Notes: generated by a model not told the origin, from the sequence alone. 32,094 nt of DNA from an uncultured Methylococcaceae bacterium (GCA_903934875.1 CAIZPP010000262.1:1-32094); one strand, 5' to 3'; shown: positions 8,119 through 16,590, counted from the stretch's first letter. A program made the numbers and translations.

Positions 8119-8312
8119 TTTTCCTCCCGTGTTCCTGATGTTGCAAGTTCGATCTTCTTTCCTTGTTCGCATTGAGCCAGAAATTGATTGATAGCGTACC
8201 GCGTAAGCCATGACACAGAAACCGCGTGCATTCCAGCAATTCGGCCAAGTTCTCGGTAAGAATCCTGCTCCAAGCTAACGGTTATTCTCGTTTCTAATCT
8301 CCGCGCTTTCAT
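8109..8312 (-). CDS. Ribbon-helix-helix regulator of the R-M module
   Basis: A 67-residue protein with the CopG/Arc-type ribbon-helix-helix layout: a short beta strand (RRLETRITVSLEQ), then helix A (DSYRELGRIAGM) and helix B (VSVSWLTRYAINQFLAQ). Such proteins dimerise and bind palindromic DNA. ATG 8312 is preferred over the in-frame GTG at 8339, which has no ribosome binding site and lies close to the predicted transcription start. The stop (TAA at 8111-8109) overlaps the methyltransferase ATG (8118-8116). A perfect palindrome lies 45-67 bp upstream and is the obvious operator. It probably acts as a repressor that sets methyltransferase dosage, but an antitoxin-type origin is not excluded. 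Confidence 0.75.
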   Translation of the reverse strand: MKARRLETRITVSLEQDSYRELGRIAGMHAVSVSWLTRYAINQFLAQCEQGKKIELATSGTREEKCQ

Positions 8313-8341
8313 GGTGTTTCCAGTGGTGTTTTTTTTCACAA

Positions 8342-8379
8342 ATCATACCATATATGCATCACTCTGCAACAGAGTGATG
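8342..8379 (-). promoter_or_regulatory. Promoter and palindromic operator of the methyltransferase operon
   Basis: CATCACTCTG (8357-8366) and CAGAGTGATG (8370-8379) form a perfect 10-bp inverted repeat with a 3-bp centre. On the minus strand a -35-like TTGCAG (8369-8364) lies inside it, followed after 16 bp by a -10-like TATGAT (8347-8342). Transcription would begin near 8335, compatible with the ATG at 8312. The overlap of palindrome and -35 suggests autorepression by the ribbon-helix-helix protein. It could alternatively act as a stem-loop at the 3' end of the kinase-phosphatase transcript. Confidence 0.6.
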
Positions 8380-8465
8380 TACAATAACTCAACGATCTTG
8401 CCGGGACTAGAACATGGAAGAACAGCAAATCAATCGCCTAATGCCAAAAAAGAAAAAACGTCAAT

Positions 8466-9734
8466 TTAGATCGGACGGGTAGGTTGATAGTATTGTGCCA
8501 ACGCCTGCACCGAGACTATTTCCTTTTCCGGGTAACGCAAAGCCGTGAGCCGCCCGCCAAACACGCAACCGGTGTCTATGCACAAGGTGTTGTTCTGCCA
8601 TTGCGGCTCGGCGACTGGCGTGTGGCCGTAGACAACCATCGCCCGCCCACAGTAATCGGCGGCCCAGGGATAACGGACGGGCAGGCCGAACTCGTCGGTT
8701 TCCCCGGTGGTTTCGCCGTACAGGCAAAACATGCGCACTTTGCCGGAGTCGCGCCCATGCATTTCTTCGCGCAGCCCCGCATGGGCCGCGACTAACCGGC
8801 CACCATCAAACACATAATGGCTAGGGCGTTTATGCAGGAATGCCGCAACTTCCGCCCTAAATGCCTCGCTTTCCGCTTCCAGTTGCCGCATCGATTCGGC
8901 AAGGCCGTGGGTCATTGCCACCTGGCTGCCTTGCAAAGCCTTGATAAGCTTTGCATCATGGTTCCCAGCAACACAGTAAGCATCGCCGGATTTGACCGCA
9001 GCCATAACCAACCGCAACACCGCTGGGGTATTTGGCCCCCGGTCTACCAAATCGCCCAGAAACACCAGCTTTCTGCCCTCAGGGTGGTAAACTTCAAATC
9101 CTTGGGCCACCTGGCTGACCCGGTAGCCCAGTGATTTGAGCAGCATGAGCAGTTCATCGTAGCAACCATGCACATCGCCGATCAGGTCGAAAGGCCCTGC
9201 CTCGGATTTCTGATTGCTTCGGTTGGGTTTGCGCACGACCTTTAGATTGTCCAACTCCTCAGGACGGCTAAACAGGTGGATTTGGCGGAAGCCCTCCTTC
9301 GCCAGTCCTTGCAACGAAACCTGCAACTGGCCGCGATGGGCACGGATGATGTCATCCTTAAGCCTGCGGTCCTGGCGCTGGGCGTTACGTTCCAAACAAA
9401 GTCGCAGCGGCATGTCCAAGACAATCGCAATCGTCGGCGTGTGATATTGACGGGCTAATTTAAGCAGGGACTTTCTGGCTTCGGGTTGGACGTTGGTAGC
9501 GTCAATCACCGTCAACCGGCCCGCCTTTAGGCGCTTGGCCGCAATCAAATGCAAGATTTCAAAGGCATCGGCGGTGGCGGACTGGTTGTTCTCGTCGTCG
9601 CAGACCATAGCCCGGCATTGATCGGAGGAAATGACCTCGGTGGGCAAGAAATGGCTGCGGGCAAAGGTGGACTTTCCTGCGCCGGACGGTCCGACCAAGA
9701 GCGCGAGAGCGAGTTCTGGGAGCGTGATCTGCAT
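8466..9734 (-). CDS. Polynucleotide kinase-phosphatase without ligase domain
   Basis: A 422-residue two-domain enzyme resembling the first half of bacterial Pnkp. Residues 1-165 are a P-loop 5'-OH polynucleotide kinase: Walker A GPSGAGKS (15-22), VISSDQCR, and a lid with RLKDDIIRAHR. Residues 182-422 are a calcineurin-like metallophosphoesterase (2',3' phosphatase type): GDVHGCYDE (Asp187, His189), GDLVDRG (Asp228), GNHD (258-260), VAAHAG and YGHTP. Full-length Pnkp enzymes, about 850 residues, add a ligase/adenylyltransferase domain and often pair with the methyltransferase Hen1; both are missing here. The protein ends cleanly after the phosphatase, so this looks like a genuine short form for healing RNA or DNA ends rather than a frameshift. 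The substrate is unknown. It belongs to neither neighbouring operon. Confidence 0.8.
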   Translation of the reverse strand: MQITLPELALALLVGPSGAGKSTFARSHFLPTEVISSDQCRAMVCDDENNQSATADAFEILHLIAAKRLKAGRLTVIDATNVQPEARKSLLKLARQYHTPTIAIVLDMPLRLCLERNAQRQDRRLKDDIIRAHRGQLQVSLQGLAKEGFRQIHLFSRPEELDNLKVVRKPNRSNQKSEAGPFDLIGDVHGCYDELLMLLKSLGYRVSQVAQGFEVYHPEGRKLVFLGDLVDRGPNTPAVLRLVMAAVKSGDAYCVAGNHDAKLIKALQGSQVAMTHGLAESMRQLEAESEAFRAEVAAFLHKRPSHYVFDGGRLVAAHAGLREEMHGRDSGKVRMFCLYGETTGETDEFGLPVRYPWAADYCGRAMVVYGHTPVAEPQWQNNTLCIDTGCVFGGRLTALRYPEKEIVSVQALAQYYQPTRPI

Positions 9735-9759
9735 TATTTTTAAGACTTGTTGAGATGTG

Positions 9760-10137
9760 TTACAGCGTTTTCAACATCAAATGGTTACTTGATAAATCGT
9801 ATGGTTGTGCTAGATATTTTTTCAATCAGAGCTTGTTTGCATATGCATTTTTAGTTAGTCTTTAAACATGAAAATGCTGTAATACCGAAAGCTGGAGATT
9901 CCAAGACCGCTCTATGTTGGCACCCTCGTCGTTATACAAAAGTCTGGAAATGTCGGCAAAGCTGTCATACCGTGAGTTATTTTAGCCATTTAGAAATCAT
10001 GGACGGTCATTATATACAGCGTTTTCATCTTTAACATAAAACTAAAAAAGGACATTCAGTTATCCCTTCAATTTAAGCGTATATCCTGCACCACCCACTA
10101 GCTATCAAGTAACTATCCGATGTTGAAAACGCTGTAA
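9760..10137. repeat. MITE-like element with 35-bp terminal inverted repeats
   Basis: The 416-bp stretch between the kinase-phosphatase gene and argE contains no gene. It is a 378-bp element bounded by inverted repeats at 9760-9794 and 10103-10137 that match at 32 of 35 positions; similarity appears to continue inward to about 60 bp with gaps. The tips read TTACAGCGTTTTCAACATC, so TA dinucleotides at the ends could be the target duplication of an IS630/mariner-type mover, which is only inference. The element carries no transposase. Its right end lies 13 bp before the argE start, so it may supply or disturb the argE promoter. Confidence 0.75.
9849..10047. repeat. Inner inverted-repeat pair nested in the element
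   Basis: Inside the 378-bp element a second inverted pair lies at 9849-9881 and 10015-10047 (33 nt each, about three quarters matching). Its tips repeat the outer tip motif (TACAGCGTTTTCATC at 10015-10029 against TACAGCGTTTTCAACATC at 9761-9778). The structure therefore looks like one copy inserted in another, or a decayed tandem. Between the inner arms, CGTTATACAAAAGTC (9930-9944) resembles the tip CGTTATACATAAGTC of the element near 2194. Confidence 0.55.
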
Positions 10138-10150
10138 GGCCACAAATCCT

Positions 10151-11311
10151 ATGACTGGTAAATTTCCCTCCACTCCCAACTTGATTAGCGAACTCATCGC
10201 CAGACCCTCCATTAGTAGCAGCGATCCTAGTGTAGACCGTAGTAACCTAGGAGTTATCCATCTTCTTGCCGATTGGCTGGATAATCTTGGCTTCTCGATC
10301 ACGATCCATGAAGTCGCTACCGGTAAGGCCAATTTGCTGGCTAGACTGGGTGGCGATGGTGCTGTGGGGGAGGGATTGGTTTTGTCTGGCCATACGGATA
10401 CCGTGCCATTCGACGAAGGGAAATGGTCATGCGATCCATTTGCTGGCACCGAGCGGGACGGGCGTTTGTACGGGCTGGGCAGTTGCGACATGAAGGCTTT
10501 CTTCGCCTTGGCTATTGAGGCGGTACGAAGTTTCGATGCCAAATCCTTGCGCAGGCCCCTGACCCTGCTCGCCACCGCCGATGAGGAAAGCACCATGGCG
10601 GGGGCGAAGTTCCTGCTTAACCACGGTCTGAAGCCGGGACGTTACGCGCTTATCGGCGAACCCACCGGCTTGAAGCCGATACGTATGCACAAAGGCGTTT
10701 TGATGGAGAGTATCCGTGTGCACGGCCAAGCCGGGCATTCGAGCGACCCCTCTTTAGGTGCCAATGCGATTGAGGGGATGCATCGTGTGCTGCATGAACT
10801 GCTGGCATGGCGCACCGAATTGCAGGCAAAGCACCGCAATGCGCTGTTCAAGGTGGATGCGCCAACCTTGAACTTCGGTGCCATCCACGGGGGTGACAAC
10901 CCCAACCGAATTTGTGGCCACTGTGAGATGCTCATCGACATTAGGCCCTTGCCGGGAATGGATATTCTGGAACTGCGCCAGGTCATGGGGGAAAGGCTGG
11001 CCGCGGCGCTGGCCAAGTATCCTAGCCTGCGGGTTGAAACGCGGCCATTGCATGACGGTGTGCCTGCCTTTGAATCACCTAAGGATTCGGCCATGGTAAG
11101 GGCCTGCGAAGCACTGAGCGGGATCGAAGCAGGCGCGGTTGCTTTCGGCACCGAAGCCCCGTTTTTTTCCAGCTTGGGGCTGGATACCATCATCTTGGGG
11201 GCAGGCAATATCGACCAGGCCCATCAGCCAGACGAATACCTGCCGCTGGAGCAGATCACGCCCATGGTGGACATTCTTAAAGGTCTGATTGGACGGTTTT
11301 GTGTGGAATAG
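10151..11311 (+). CDS. argE: Acetylornithine deacetylase ArgE
   Basis: An M20-family metallo-amidohydrolase of 386 residues that fits ArgE, which releases ornithine from N-acetylornithine in cytoplasmic arginine synthesis (E. coli 383 residues). Metal and catalytic residues are in place: His81 and Asp83 in SGHTDTVPFD, Asp113 in GLGSCDMKAF, Glu145-Glu146 in ATADEEST, Glu170 in GEPTGLKP, and a C-terminal His in NIDQAHQPDEYL. The dimerisation lid follows GQAGHSSDP. FGTEAPFF is typical of ArgE rather than DapE or carboxypeptidase. It is a single gene, set between a MITE-like element 13 bp upstream and the convergent hsdR. Confidence 0.92.
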   Translation: MTGKFPSTPNLISELIARPSISSSDPSVDRSNLGVIHLLADWLDNLGFSITIHEVATGKANLLARLGGDGAVGEGLVLSGHTDTVPFDEGKWSCDPFAGTERDGRLYGLGSCDMKAFFALAIEAVRSFDAKSLRRPLTLLATADEESTMAGAKFLLNHGLKPGRYALIGEPTGLKPIRMHKGVLMESIRVHGQAGHSSDPSLGANAIEGMHRVLHELLAWRTELQAKHRNALFKVDAPTLNFGAIHGGDNPNRICGHCEMLIDIRPLPGMDILELRQVMGERLAAALAKYPSLRVETRPLHDGVPAFESPKDSAMVRACEALSGIEAGAVAFGTEAPFFSSLGLDTIILGAGNIDQAHQPDEYLPLEQITPMVDILKGLIGRFCVE

Positions 11312-11339
11312 ATAACACCGCTTGCAGCGATGTTATCTA
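11309..11339. terminator. Hairpin at argE stop, possible bidirectional terminator
   Basis: Fourteen-base arms at 11309-11322 and 11326-11339 pair around TGC with one mismatch, which becomes G-U on the minus strand. It begins at the argE stop codon and lies 51 bp beyond the hsdR stop, between convergent genes. There is no U-run on either side, so termination is uncertain. Confidence 0.45.
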
Positions 11340-11390
11340 CTGATGTTACGCAACCGTGTAGGCTGTAGCCCGGATGTTGTGGAGTGCGGC

Positions 11391-14300
11391 TTAAACCTGC
11401 TTTCCACGCAAGCGCTGATAAACCTGCTTGGCAATCCACTCGCCCACCAACTGTTGGAAATCCTTTTCGTTCATAAACCGGGCAAAGATGTCCTCGTTCT
11501 GTTCCATGCGCTCAATGAACAGGGTTTGCAGCAGATTGCCGAACAGCAGCGCGAATTTGTCTTCCGGGTTGGCGTCGGCAGCTTGCCGTAAGTCTTCATC
11601 CAGCATTGCCGCTGCAATGATCTGGTCAAAAAACAATTGGTCGGCTTCGGTGAACTCGGTGCCAAAGCGGTCATTGATTAAGTCAATCAGCCGCGAAAGG
11701 GCTATCCGGTCTCGGGATACACCGCTGCCCACTTCGTTGGGTCCGTCCAATGGCTTGGCTTCACCTTCCTGCAAACCGATGGCCCCCTCGCTTATTTTCT
11801 GTAGCCGGTAGTATTCCAAGCGGATTTCTTCATCGAAGTTGTACAGCTTGCCACCCCGTCGCTTACGCAACTTAGGGGCAAGATGCCGCAAGAAAGTGTA
11901 CAGCTTTTCCAAGTCCGAGTCTTGGTAAGGGATGATTTGCGAGAGGAAGGCATAAAGGTTGTGGAACGCATACAGCTTGCCGCGCCAAAGCTCGGCTTCC
12001 TCCTCTTTTTCAGCTAGCCAGTGGGCGAAGCGATCCACTGCCGGGTCAAGGGCTGCATTCATCGTTTGATGGTCAGCGGCACTTTGGCGCAATTTCGGCT
12101 TGAAATACACCGTGGCAAACCGTTCCACTTCCTCAGGGTAATAAACCCCCGCCGCGTCCAATTCGGCCTTGATTGCATACATACGGGCCGGTTCGACCTC
12201 ATCGCCCATCACCGCACCCTCATAATATTGCTTGAAGGCTACGCGGATTTCCTCCCGGTCATTGACAAAATCCAGAATGAACGTGTCCTCTTTCAAGGGA
12301 TGGATGCGATTAAGCCGGGTCAGCGTTTGCACCGCTTGAATACCGGCTAGTCGCTTGTCCACATACATCGTATGCAATAAAGGCTGGTCAAATCCTGTTT
12401 GGTATTTCTCCGCCACTAGCAACACTTGGTAATCTATCGAGGCGAATTGCTCAGGAATCTCGGTTTCCTTGATTCCACCATTCATGCCCACTTCCGTATA
12501 AGTCGTTCCCGGTAGCTTGTCGTCTTCCACCACGCCGGAAAAAGCCACCAAGGTCTTGATCCAGTGATACCCCTTGGCCTTGATATAAGCGTCAAAGGCT
12601 TGTTTGTAGCGCACGGCTTCCAGCCTGGAACCTGTGACAAGCATAGCCTTGGCCTTCCCCGCGATGCGATGCCGCGTGGCCGAGTTGAAGTGCTCCACCA
12701 TCACCTCGGTTTTTTGCGCGATGTTGTACGGGTGCAGACGCATGAACCGCGCAATGGCACTGGCGGCGCGTTTGCGCTCGACGTTGGGGTCTTCCTCGCA
12801 AGCCTTCAGCAGTTTGTAAAAGGTCGCGTAGGTCGTGTAATGCTTCAGCACGTCCATGATGAAGTGTTCTTCGATGGCTTGCCGCATTGTGTAGCGGTGG
12901 AACGGCTGGCCCGATTGGCCGTCGATTTCACGTCCGAACACGGCCAGCGTCTTATGCTTGGGTGTGGCGGTGAAGGCAAAAAAGCTAATATTAATCTGCC
13001 GCCCCCGCTTGGCCATACTGCGGAACAGTTCTTCCATGTTTCCCAAGCCTTCCTCAAGCGCGTAACGCACCGCTTCCTGCCGCAGGTCATAGCCGCCGAG
13101 AACTTCCTTCAAATCCGCCGCCGACTCGCCCGATTGTGAACTGTGCGCCTCGTCGATAATCACCGCACAGCGGCGGGTTGGCAACACGCCATCGCTGTAT
13201 TCCCCACGTTCCTCGGCCAGCTTGTTCAATTGCCGGGTGACAAAAGGAAACTTCTGCAAGGTCGTGATAATAATTGGGAGGCGCGATTCCAAGGCTTCGG
13301 CCAATTGGCGGGAATCCTCGTCGATCTTCTGCACCACACCTTGGCGGTGCTCAAACTGGTAAATCGTATCCTGCAACTGGCGGTCCAACACCCGCCGGTC
13401 GGTGATGACGATGACCGTATCGAAAACCTTGTTGTCTTGCCCGTCATGCAAGGAGGCCAGCCTGTGGGCAAGCCAGCCTATGGTGTTGCTTTTGCCGCTG
13501 CCCGCCGAATGTTCGATCAAATAATTATGCCCCGGCCCTTCAAGCCGAGCCTGGGCCTCCAACTCGCGCACCGCTTGCAGTTGATGCCATCGGGGAAAAA
13601 TCATGGTTTCCTTCTTGATCTTGCGCCCCTCGTCCGAGAAGTATTCATCCACTTGCAAATGCAGGAAGCGGGCGAATAAATCCAGCAGGCTATCCCGTTG
13701 CCAAACTGCCTCCCATAAATACGCCGTGCGGCAACGGCCCGCCCGTCCCGGCGGATTGCCCGCGCCGCCTTCGTGGCCTTGGTTGAAGGGCAGAAAATGC
13801 GTGGCGTTGCCTGCCAGCCGCGTGGTCATAAACACCGCTTCACTATCGACGGCGAAATGCACCAGCGCCCGCTTCTTAAACTCGAACAACTTTTCACGGT
13901 GGTCGCGGTCTGTGCGGTATTGTTCCATCGCATGGTCCACCGTCTGCCCGGTCAACAGATTCTTCAACTCGGCGGTGCAAACCGGCAAGCCGTTAATCGT
14001 CAGCGTCAAATCCAGTTCCTTGGCATTGCGGTTGCTGTAACGCAACTGCCGGGTCACGCCGAGCCGATTGGTGGCATACCGCGCCGATAATTCCGGGTTC
14101 ATGCCATGCGCAGGCTTAAAGAAGGCCATGCGCAAGGTGCGGCCATAACATTTGAAACCATTGCGCAACACCGCCAAGGTTCCGTAAGTGTCTAGCCATT
14201 GGGCTAAATCAGCCAGCACAATGTCAGGGGTTTTATCCGCGTGTAGGGCTTCCAATTTGTCCCATTCCTTGTTTTGGGTTATGCGGATGAAATCTAGGGC

Positions 14301-14423
14301 TACGGCGGGGAAAAAAGCGCGTTCGGGGTCGTAATCTTTGGAAGAAAGAGGTTCGTAACCGTGATTGATTACGTGGGTTTCGATCAGTGACTCAAAGGCA
14401 TGTTCACGGGTTTGGTCATTCAT
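11391..14423 (-). CDS. hsdR: Type I restriction enzyme R subunit HsdR
   Basis: The 1010-residue motor and nuclease subunit of a type I restriction-modification complex. The N-terminal nuclease has Asp138 in ELDLTLTING, Glu152-x-Lys154 in TAELKN and the QxxxY motif in AMEQYRTDRD (from Gln168). The SF2 translocase follows: Walker A SAGSGKS (306-312), the DEAH box IIDEAHSSQ and the TATPKH motif, then a C-terminal helical region that contacts the HsdM/HsdS core. ATG 14423 is preferred over the upstream start at 14483, which lies inside ptuB; AAGG precedes it. It is the last gene of the hsd operon, 4 bp after ptuB. No lesion is visible, so it should be active if the specificity subunit is. Confidence 0.95.
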   Translation of the reverse strand: MNDQTREHAFESLIETHVINHGYEPLSSKDYDPERAFFPAVALDFIRITQNKEWDKLEALHADKTPDIVLADLAQWLDTYGTLAVLRNGFKCYGRTLRMAFFKPAHGMNPELSARYATNRLGVTRQLRYSNRNAKELDLTLTINGLPVCTAELKNLLTGQTVDHAMEQYRTDRDHREKLFEFKKRALVHFAVDSEAVFMTTRLAGNATHFLPFNQGHEGGAGNPPGRAGRCRTAYLWEAVWQRDSLLDLFARFLHLQVDEYFSDEGRKIKKETMIFPRWHQLQAVRELEAQARLEGPGHNYLIEHSAGSGKSNTIGWLAHRLASLHDGQDNKVFDTVIVITDRRVLDRQLQDTIYQFEHRQGVVQKIDEDSRQLAEALESRLPIIITTLQKFPFVTRQLNKLAEERGEYSDGVLPTRRCAVIIDEAHSSQSGESAADLKEVLGGYDLRQEAVRYALEEGLGNMEELFRSMAKRGRQINISFFAFTATPKHKTLAVFGREIDGQSGQPFHRYTMRQAIEEHFIMDVLKHYTTYATFYKLLKACEEDPNVERKRAASAIARFMRLHPYNIAQKTEVMVEHFNSATRHRIAGKAKAMLVTGSRLEAVRYKQAFDAYIKAKGYHWIKTLVAFSGVVEDDKLPGTTYTEVGMNGGIKETEIPEQFASIDYQVLLVAEKYQTGFDQPLLHTMYVDKRLAGIQAVQTLTRLNRIHPLKEDTFILDFVNDREEIRVAFKQYYEGAVMGDEVEPARMYAIKAELDAAGVYYPEEVERFATVYFKPKLRQSAADHQTMNAALDPAVDRFAHWLAEKEEEAELWRGKLYAFHNLYAFLSQIIPYQDSDLEKLYTFLRHLAPKLRKRRGGKLYNFDEEIRLEYYRLQKISEGAIGLQEGEAKPLDGPNEVGSGVSRDRIALSRLIDLINDRFGTEFTEADQLFFDQIIAAAMLDEDLRQAADANPEDKFALLFGNLLQTLFIERMEQNEDIFARFMNEKDFQQLVGEWIAKQVYQRLRGKQV

Positions 14424-14427
14424 ATCC

Positions 14428-15126
14428 TTAATCCCTTGATTTCCCGCGTAACCGAGTCGCTTGCTTTTCTTCCCGTGAAGCATATTCCTCGGCGACTCGG
14501 GACAATACCAGACAAAACGCGGGAAGACGGGAATTCGCGTCCTTTTGCAAGCATTCTTGCGCTAAGCGCCGTGCCTTTGCAGCGGATAAGGGCATATCGC
14601 TGGCTCGGGTGATTCCTGCGGCTTCAATGGCGGCTTTGCGCATATCAGCTAGTTTTTCGTCATCCAGCTTTAATAGCTTTATGGTATTCGCCGCCGCAAC
14701 ATCTAGGGGATTCCTAGCGGTTATTTCGCCTTTCCTTGTATAGTGGAAGTGCTGTTCAACTTGGGGATGAGTGGGCGAAACGAAATTACCTGAATTTACC
14801 GCAACACCGCCCTTGATTGGAGCACCATAACCGGGTTTCGTATCACCGCCGTCCGATGGGAAGCAAGCCAGCATATTGGGATAATCCAAATCCCTTGGCG
14901 AAGCATTTTGTGGTTCGATATGCTCCAAATGGCATTCGCTTACGGTATTTAAACGGCGCATTGTGTAGCCGCACAAATACCCCTGTTCCTTAAGCATCTG
15001 GTCTTTGATCTTCTCCAAGACATTACCCGGCATGTTTCCATAAACAAGATTTTGCGGCGAATCGTGGTTTTCCGCTTTCCAAGCAGTCAGTGCAGAGGGT
15101 TCTTTGCCTTTAATCACTCGCTTCAT
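14428..15126 (-). CDS. ptuB: HNH nuclease PtuB of a Septu system
   Basis: A 232-residue HNH-family protein of the TIGR02646/PtuB type, the effector nuclease of Septu anti-phage systems, also found as a retron effector. The active region has Cys52 in YLCGYTMRR, the histidines of CHLEHIEPQN (His66, His69) and Asn84 in DYPNMLACF. The usual second zinc-type cysteine of CxYC is replaced (LCGYT), so metal structure may be reduced. Its ATG overlaps the ptuA stop by 4 nt (ATGA), showing translational coupling with the ATPase, and hsdR starts 4 bp later. In Septu the PtuA ATPase holds and licenses PtuB, which cuts nucleic acid on infection. The family call is strong; activity is inferred. Confidence 0.88.
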   Translation of the reverse strand: MKRVIKGKEPSALTAWKAENHDSPQNLVYGNMPGNVLEKIKDQMLKEQGYLCGYTMRRLNTVSECHLEHIEPQNASPRDLDYPNMLACFPSDGGDTKPGYGAPIKGGVAVNSGNFVSPTHPQVEQHFHYTRKGEITARNPLDVAAANTIKLLKLDDEKLADMRKAAIEAAGITRASDMPLSAAKARRLAQECLQKDANSRLPAFCLVLSRVAEEYASREEKQATRLRGKSRD

Positions 15127-16502
15127 TCGCCGATTCTCGTATAACGGTCAATGATTGTTTCAGCACGAACTAAGCTTGGATGTTCGCCTATTTCGGCGCG
15201 TAAAGCATCAATATGCTCGCGGGCTTCGTCAAACTTATCCTCTTCAATCCATTCAAAGATAGCGTCCAATTCCTTGGCAACGTCCACATTGCGGTCACTA
15301 CTCCCCATTATATGTTTGAGAATCCAATTACTATCCATGCCGAAAGACTGTGACTCCTGTATTTGCTGCCCGTCACGAAGCAAAATGATTTCGTCAGGCT
15401 TAACTTCGCCAATCAGTTGCGGCGAATGCGTAGTGCAAATAAACTGGATTTTTGGGAAGGTACGGCGCAGGTCTTCGATGATGCGGCGTTGCCATTTGGG
15501 GTGTAAGTGCAAATCCAGTTCATCAATTAGAACTATCCCTGTCGTTTCCTCTAGAATTTTTTCTCCTAACTGGGGATTAAGAATAACGGCCCGCCGGACA
15601 ATATCGCTAATCATCGCGAGTAGTGTGCGTTGCCCGTCGCTTAATTGCCAAAATGGAAGCGGGGGGCGCTCGCGGAATTTGACCATTAACTGCGCCTCCT
15701 TGGCCATGAACTGAAGTTCATCAAAATCCTCTAGGCATTCCCTTAATGCGGCTTGAACGATGTCTAACCCTAAAGGCACCTGCTTTTCTTGGTAAGCGAT
15801 AATATCCAGCTTTTGTATCCACACCATAAGCTCATGTGCATTAGCACTCGCTTGCCACCAATCCGTATAGCCATTGCGCCTTTGGTAACTGACTTCCATG
15901 GCTTGTTGAATCAATTTTTGGTTATTATTTGAATGCTTGAAAAGCCGATTACAACCATAAAAGGCAAATAGCGGCAGTAATATCTCCTTACCTTGCCGTA
16001 GCAATGGCGCAAAGGTGGGGCCGTCGAAACCGTTGTCACGAAAGTTCTTTTCATGTTCAGGGGTGTCGATGTCATCGACATGCTCGTTGGGCCGATTGGG
16101 CGAGGGCCTTGTAGGATCGCCGATAGATTTCAAATACCACTTTGAGGATACAAACTCGCCTGTACCGGTCGGAATTCCGTCCCAATCGCTAGCTATCCAT
16201 AGATAATCGGCAAACTCTACTCTGGCTTCACCCGATTCATTGCTTAGGAAGCAGCGAAAATCGTTTGTTGTGGCTCGCCGGATTTCCTTGCTGGTGACCG
16301 GATACGTAAGAATAGGCATATCTGACTCAATAGGAGGGCCTATATTTTCAATCCAAGCACTGATGCCGAGAGCCAGCAAATCCAAAAGGCTGGTTTTGCC
16401 TTTACCATTCTCGCCCACAATCAAATTGAAATGTGGATGGAAAGAAAATGCCCTAGCTTCAAATAGCCGGTAATTCTCGACTGATATTTTCTCAATCCTC
16501 AT
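15123..16502 (-). CDS. ptuA: ATPase PtuA of a Septu system
   Basis: A 459-residue ABC/SMC-like ATPase matching PtuA. Walker A is GENGKGKT (30-37) after the typical start MRIEKISVENYRLF; the signature LSDGQ (287-291), Walker B IVLIDELD (323-330) and the switch His359 in TTHSPQ are all intact. The C-terminal part (FGMDSNWILKHIMG and a helical tail) is characteristic of the PtuA family. It acts with PtuB, whose gene overlaps its stop by 4 nt. Its start overlaps by 11 nt the end of a degenerate hsdS tail, so before the rearrangement ptuA was coupled to an older hsdS. Residence inside a type I restriction operon suggests shared expression with hsdM/S/R. Confidence 0.9.
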   Translation of the reverse strand: MRIEKISVENYRLFEARAFSFHPHFNLIVGENGKGKTSLLDLLALGISAWIENIGPPIESDMPILTYPVTSKEIRRATTNDFRCFLSNESGEARVEFADYLWIASDWDGIPTGTGEFVSSKWYLKSIGDPTRPSPNRPNEHVDDIDTPEHEKNFRDNGFDGPTFAPLLRQGKEILLPLFAFYGCNRLFKHSNNNQKLIQQAMEVSYQRRNGYTDWWQASANAHELMVWIQKLDIIAYQEKQVPLGLDIVQAALRECLEDFDELQFMAKEAQLMVKFRERPPLPFWQLSDGQRTLLAMISDIVRRAVILNPQLGEKILEETTGIVLIDELDLHLHPKWQRRIIEDLRRTFPKIQFICTTHSPQLIGEVKPDEIILLRDGQQIQESQSFGMDSNWILKHIMGSSDRNVDVAKELDAIFEWIEEDKFDEAREHIDALRAEIGEHPSLVRAETIIDRYTRIGE

Positions 16503-16587
16503 GATGGGCCTCGACTTTTACGAATTCAGCGGGAATATCCAACTGACCGGTCACGGCAGCGGAGATTAGGGCGGCGCGGCGTTTTTG
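16492..16587 (-). pseudogene. Relic of a second hsdS 3' end
   Basis: The 31-residue reading QKRRAALISAAVTG through VKVEAHHED is the C-terminal helix end of a type I specificity subunit, repeating the live hsdS ending QERRAALISDAVTG. At DNA level 16547-16587 matches 16731-16771 at 35 of 41 positions, 184 bp apart. No upstream hsdS body is attached; a palindromic repeat cuts in directly (16591-16650). It overlaps the ptuA start by 11 nt. It is best read as the leftover of the original hsdS after replacement or recombination. Confidence 0.75.
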
Positions 16588-16590
16588 TGT

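Noticed and set aside
8414-8482. A 22-residue plus-strand frame MEEQQINRLMPKKKKRQFRSDG between the R-M operon and the kinase-phosphatase
   Set aside because: Very short, no clear ribosome binding site, and overlaps the 3' end of the opposite gene.
9760-10137. CRISPR array or phage attachment site in the repeat-rich gap before argE
   Set aside because: The repeats are inverted and nested, not regularly spaced direct repeats, and there is no tRNA or integrase.
14423-14483. Longer start of hsdR at 14483 adding 20 residues
   Set aside because: It lies inside ptuB, and the ATG at 14423 has a ribosome binding site and gives a normal HsdR N-terminus.
14428-16502. A retron (reverse transcriptase plus ncRNA) associated with the PtuA/PtuB pair
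   Set aside because: No reverse transcriptase gene is present between hsdM and hsdR, so plain Septu is the better call.
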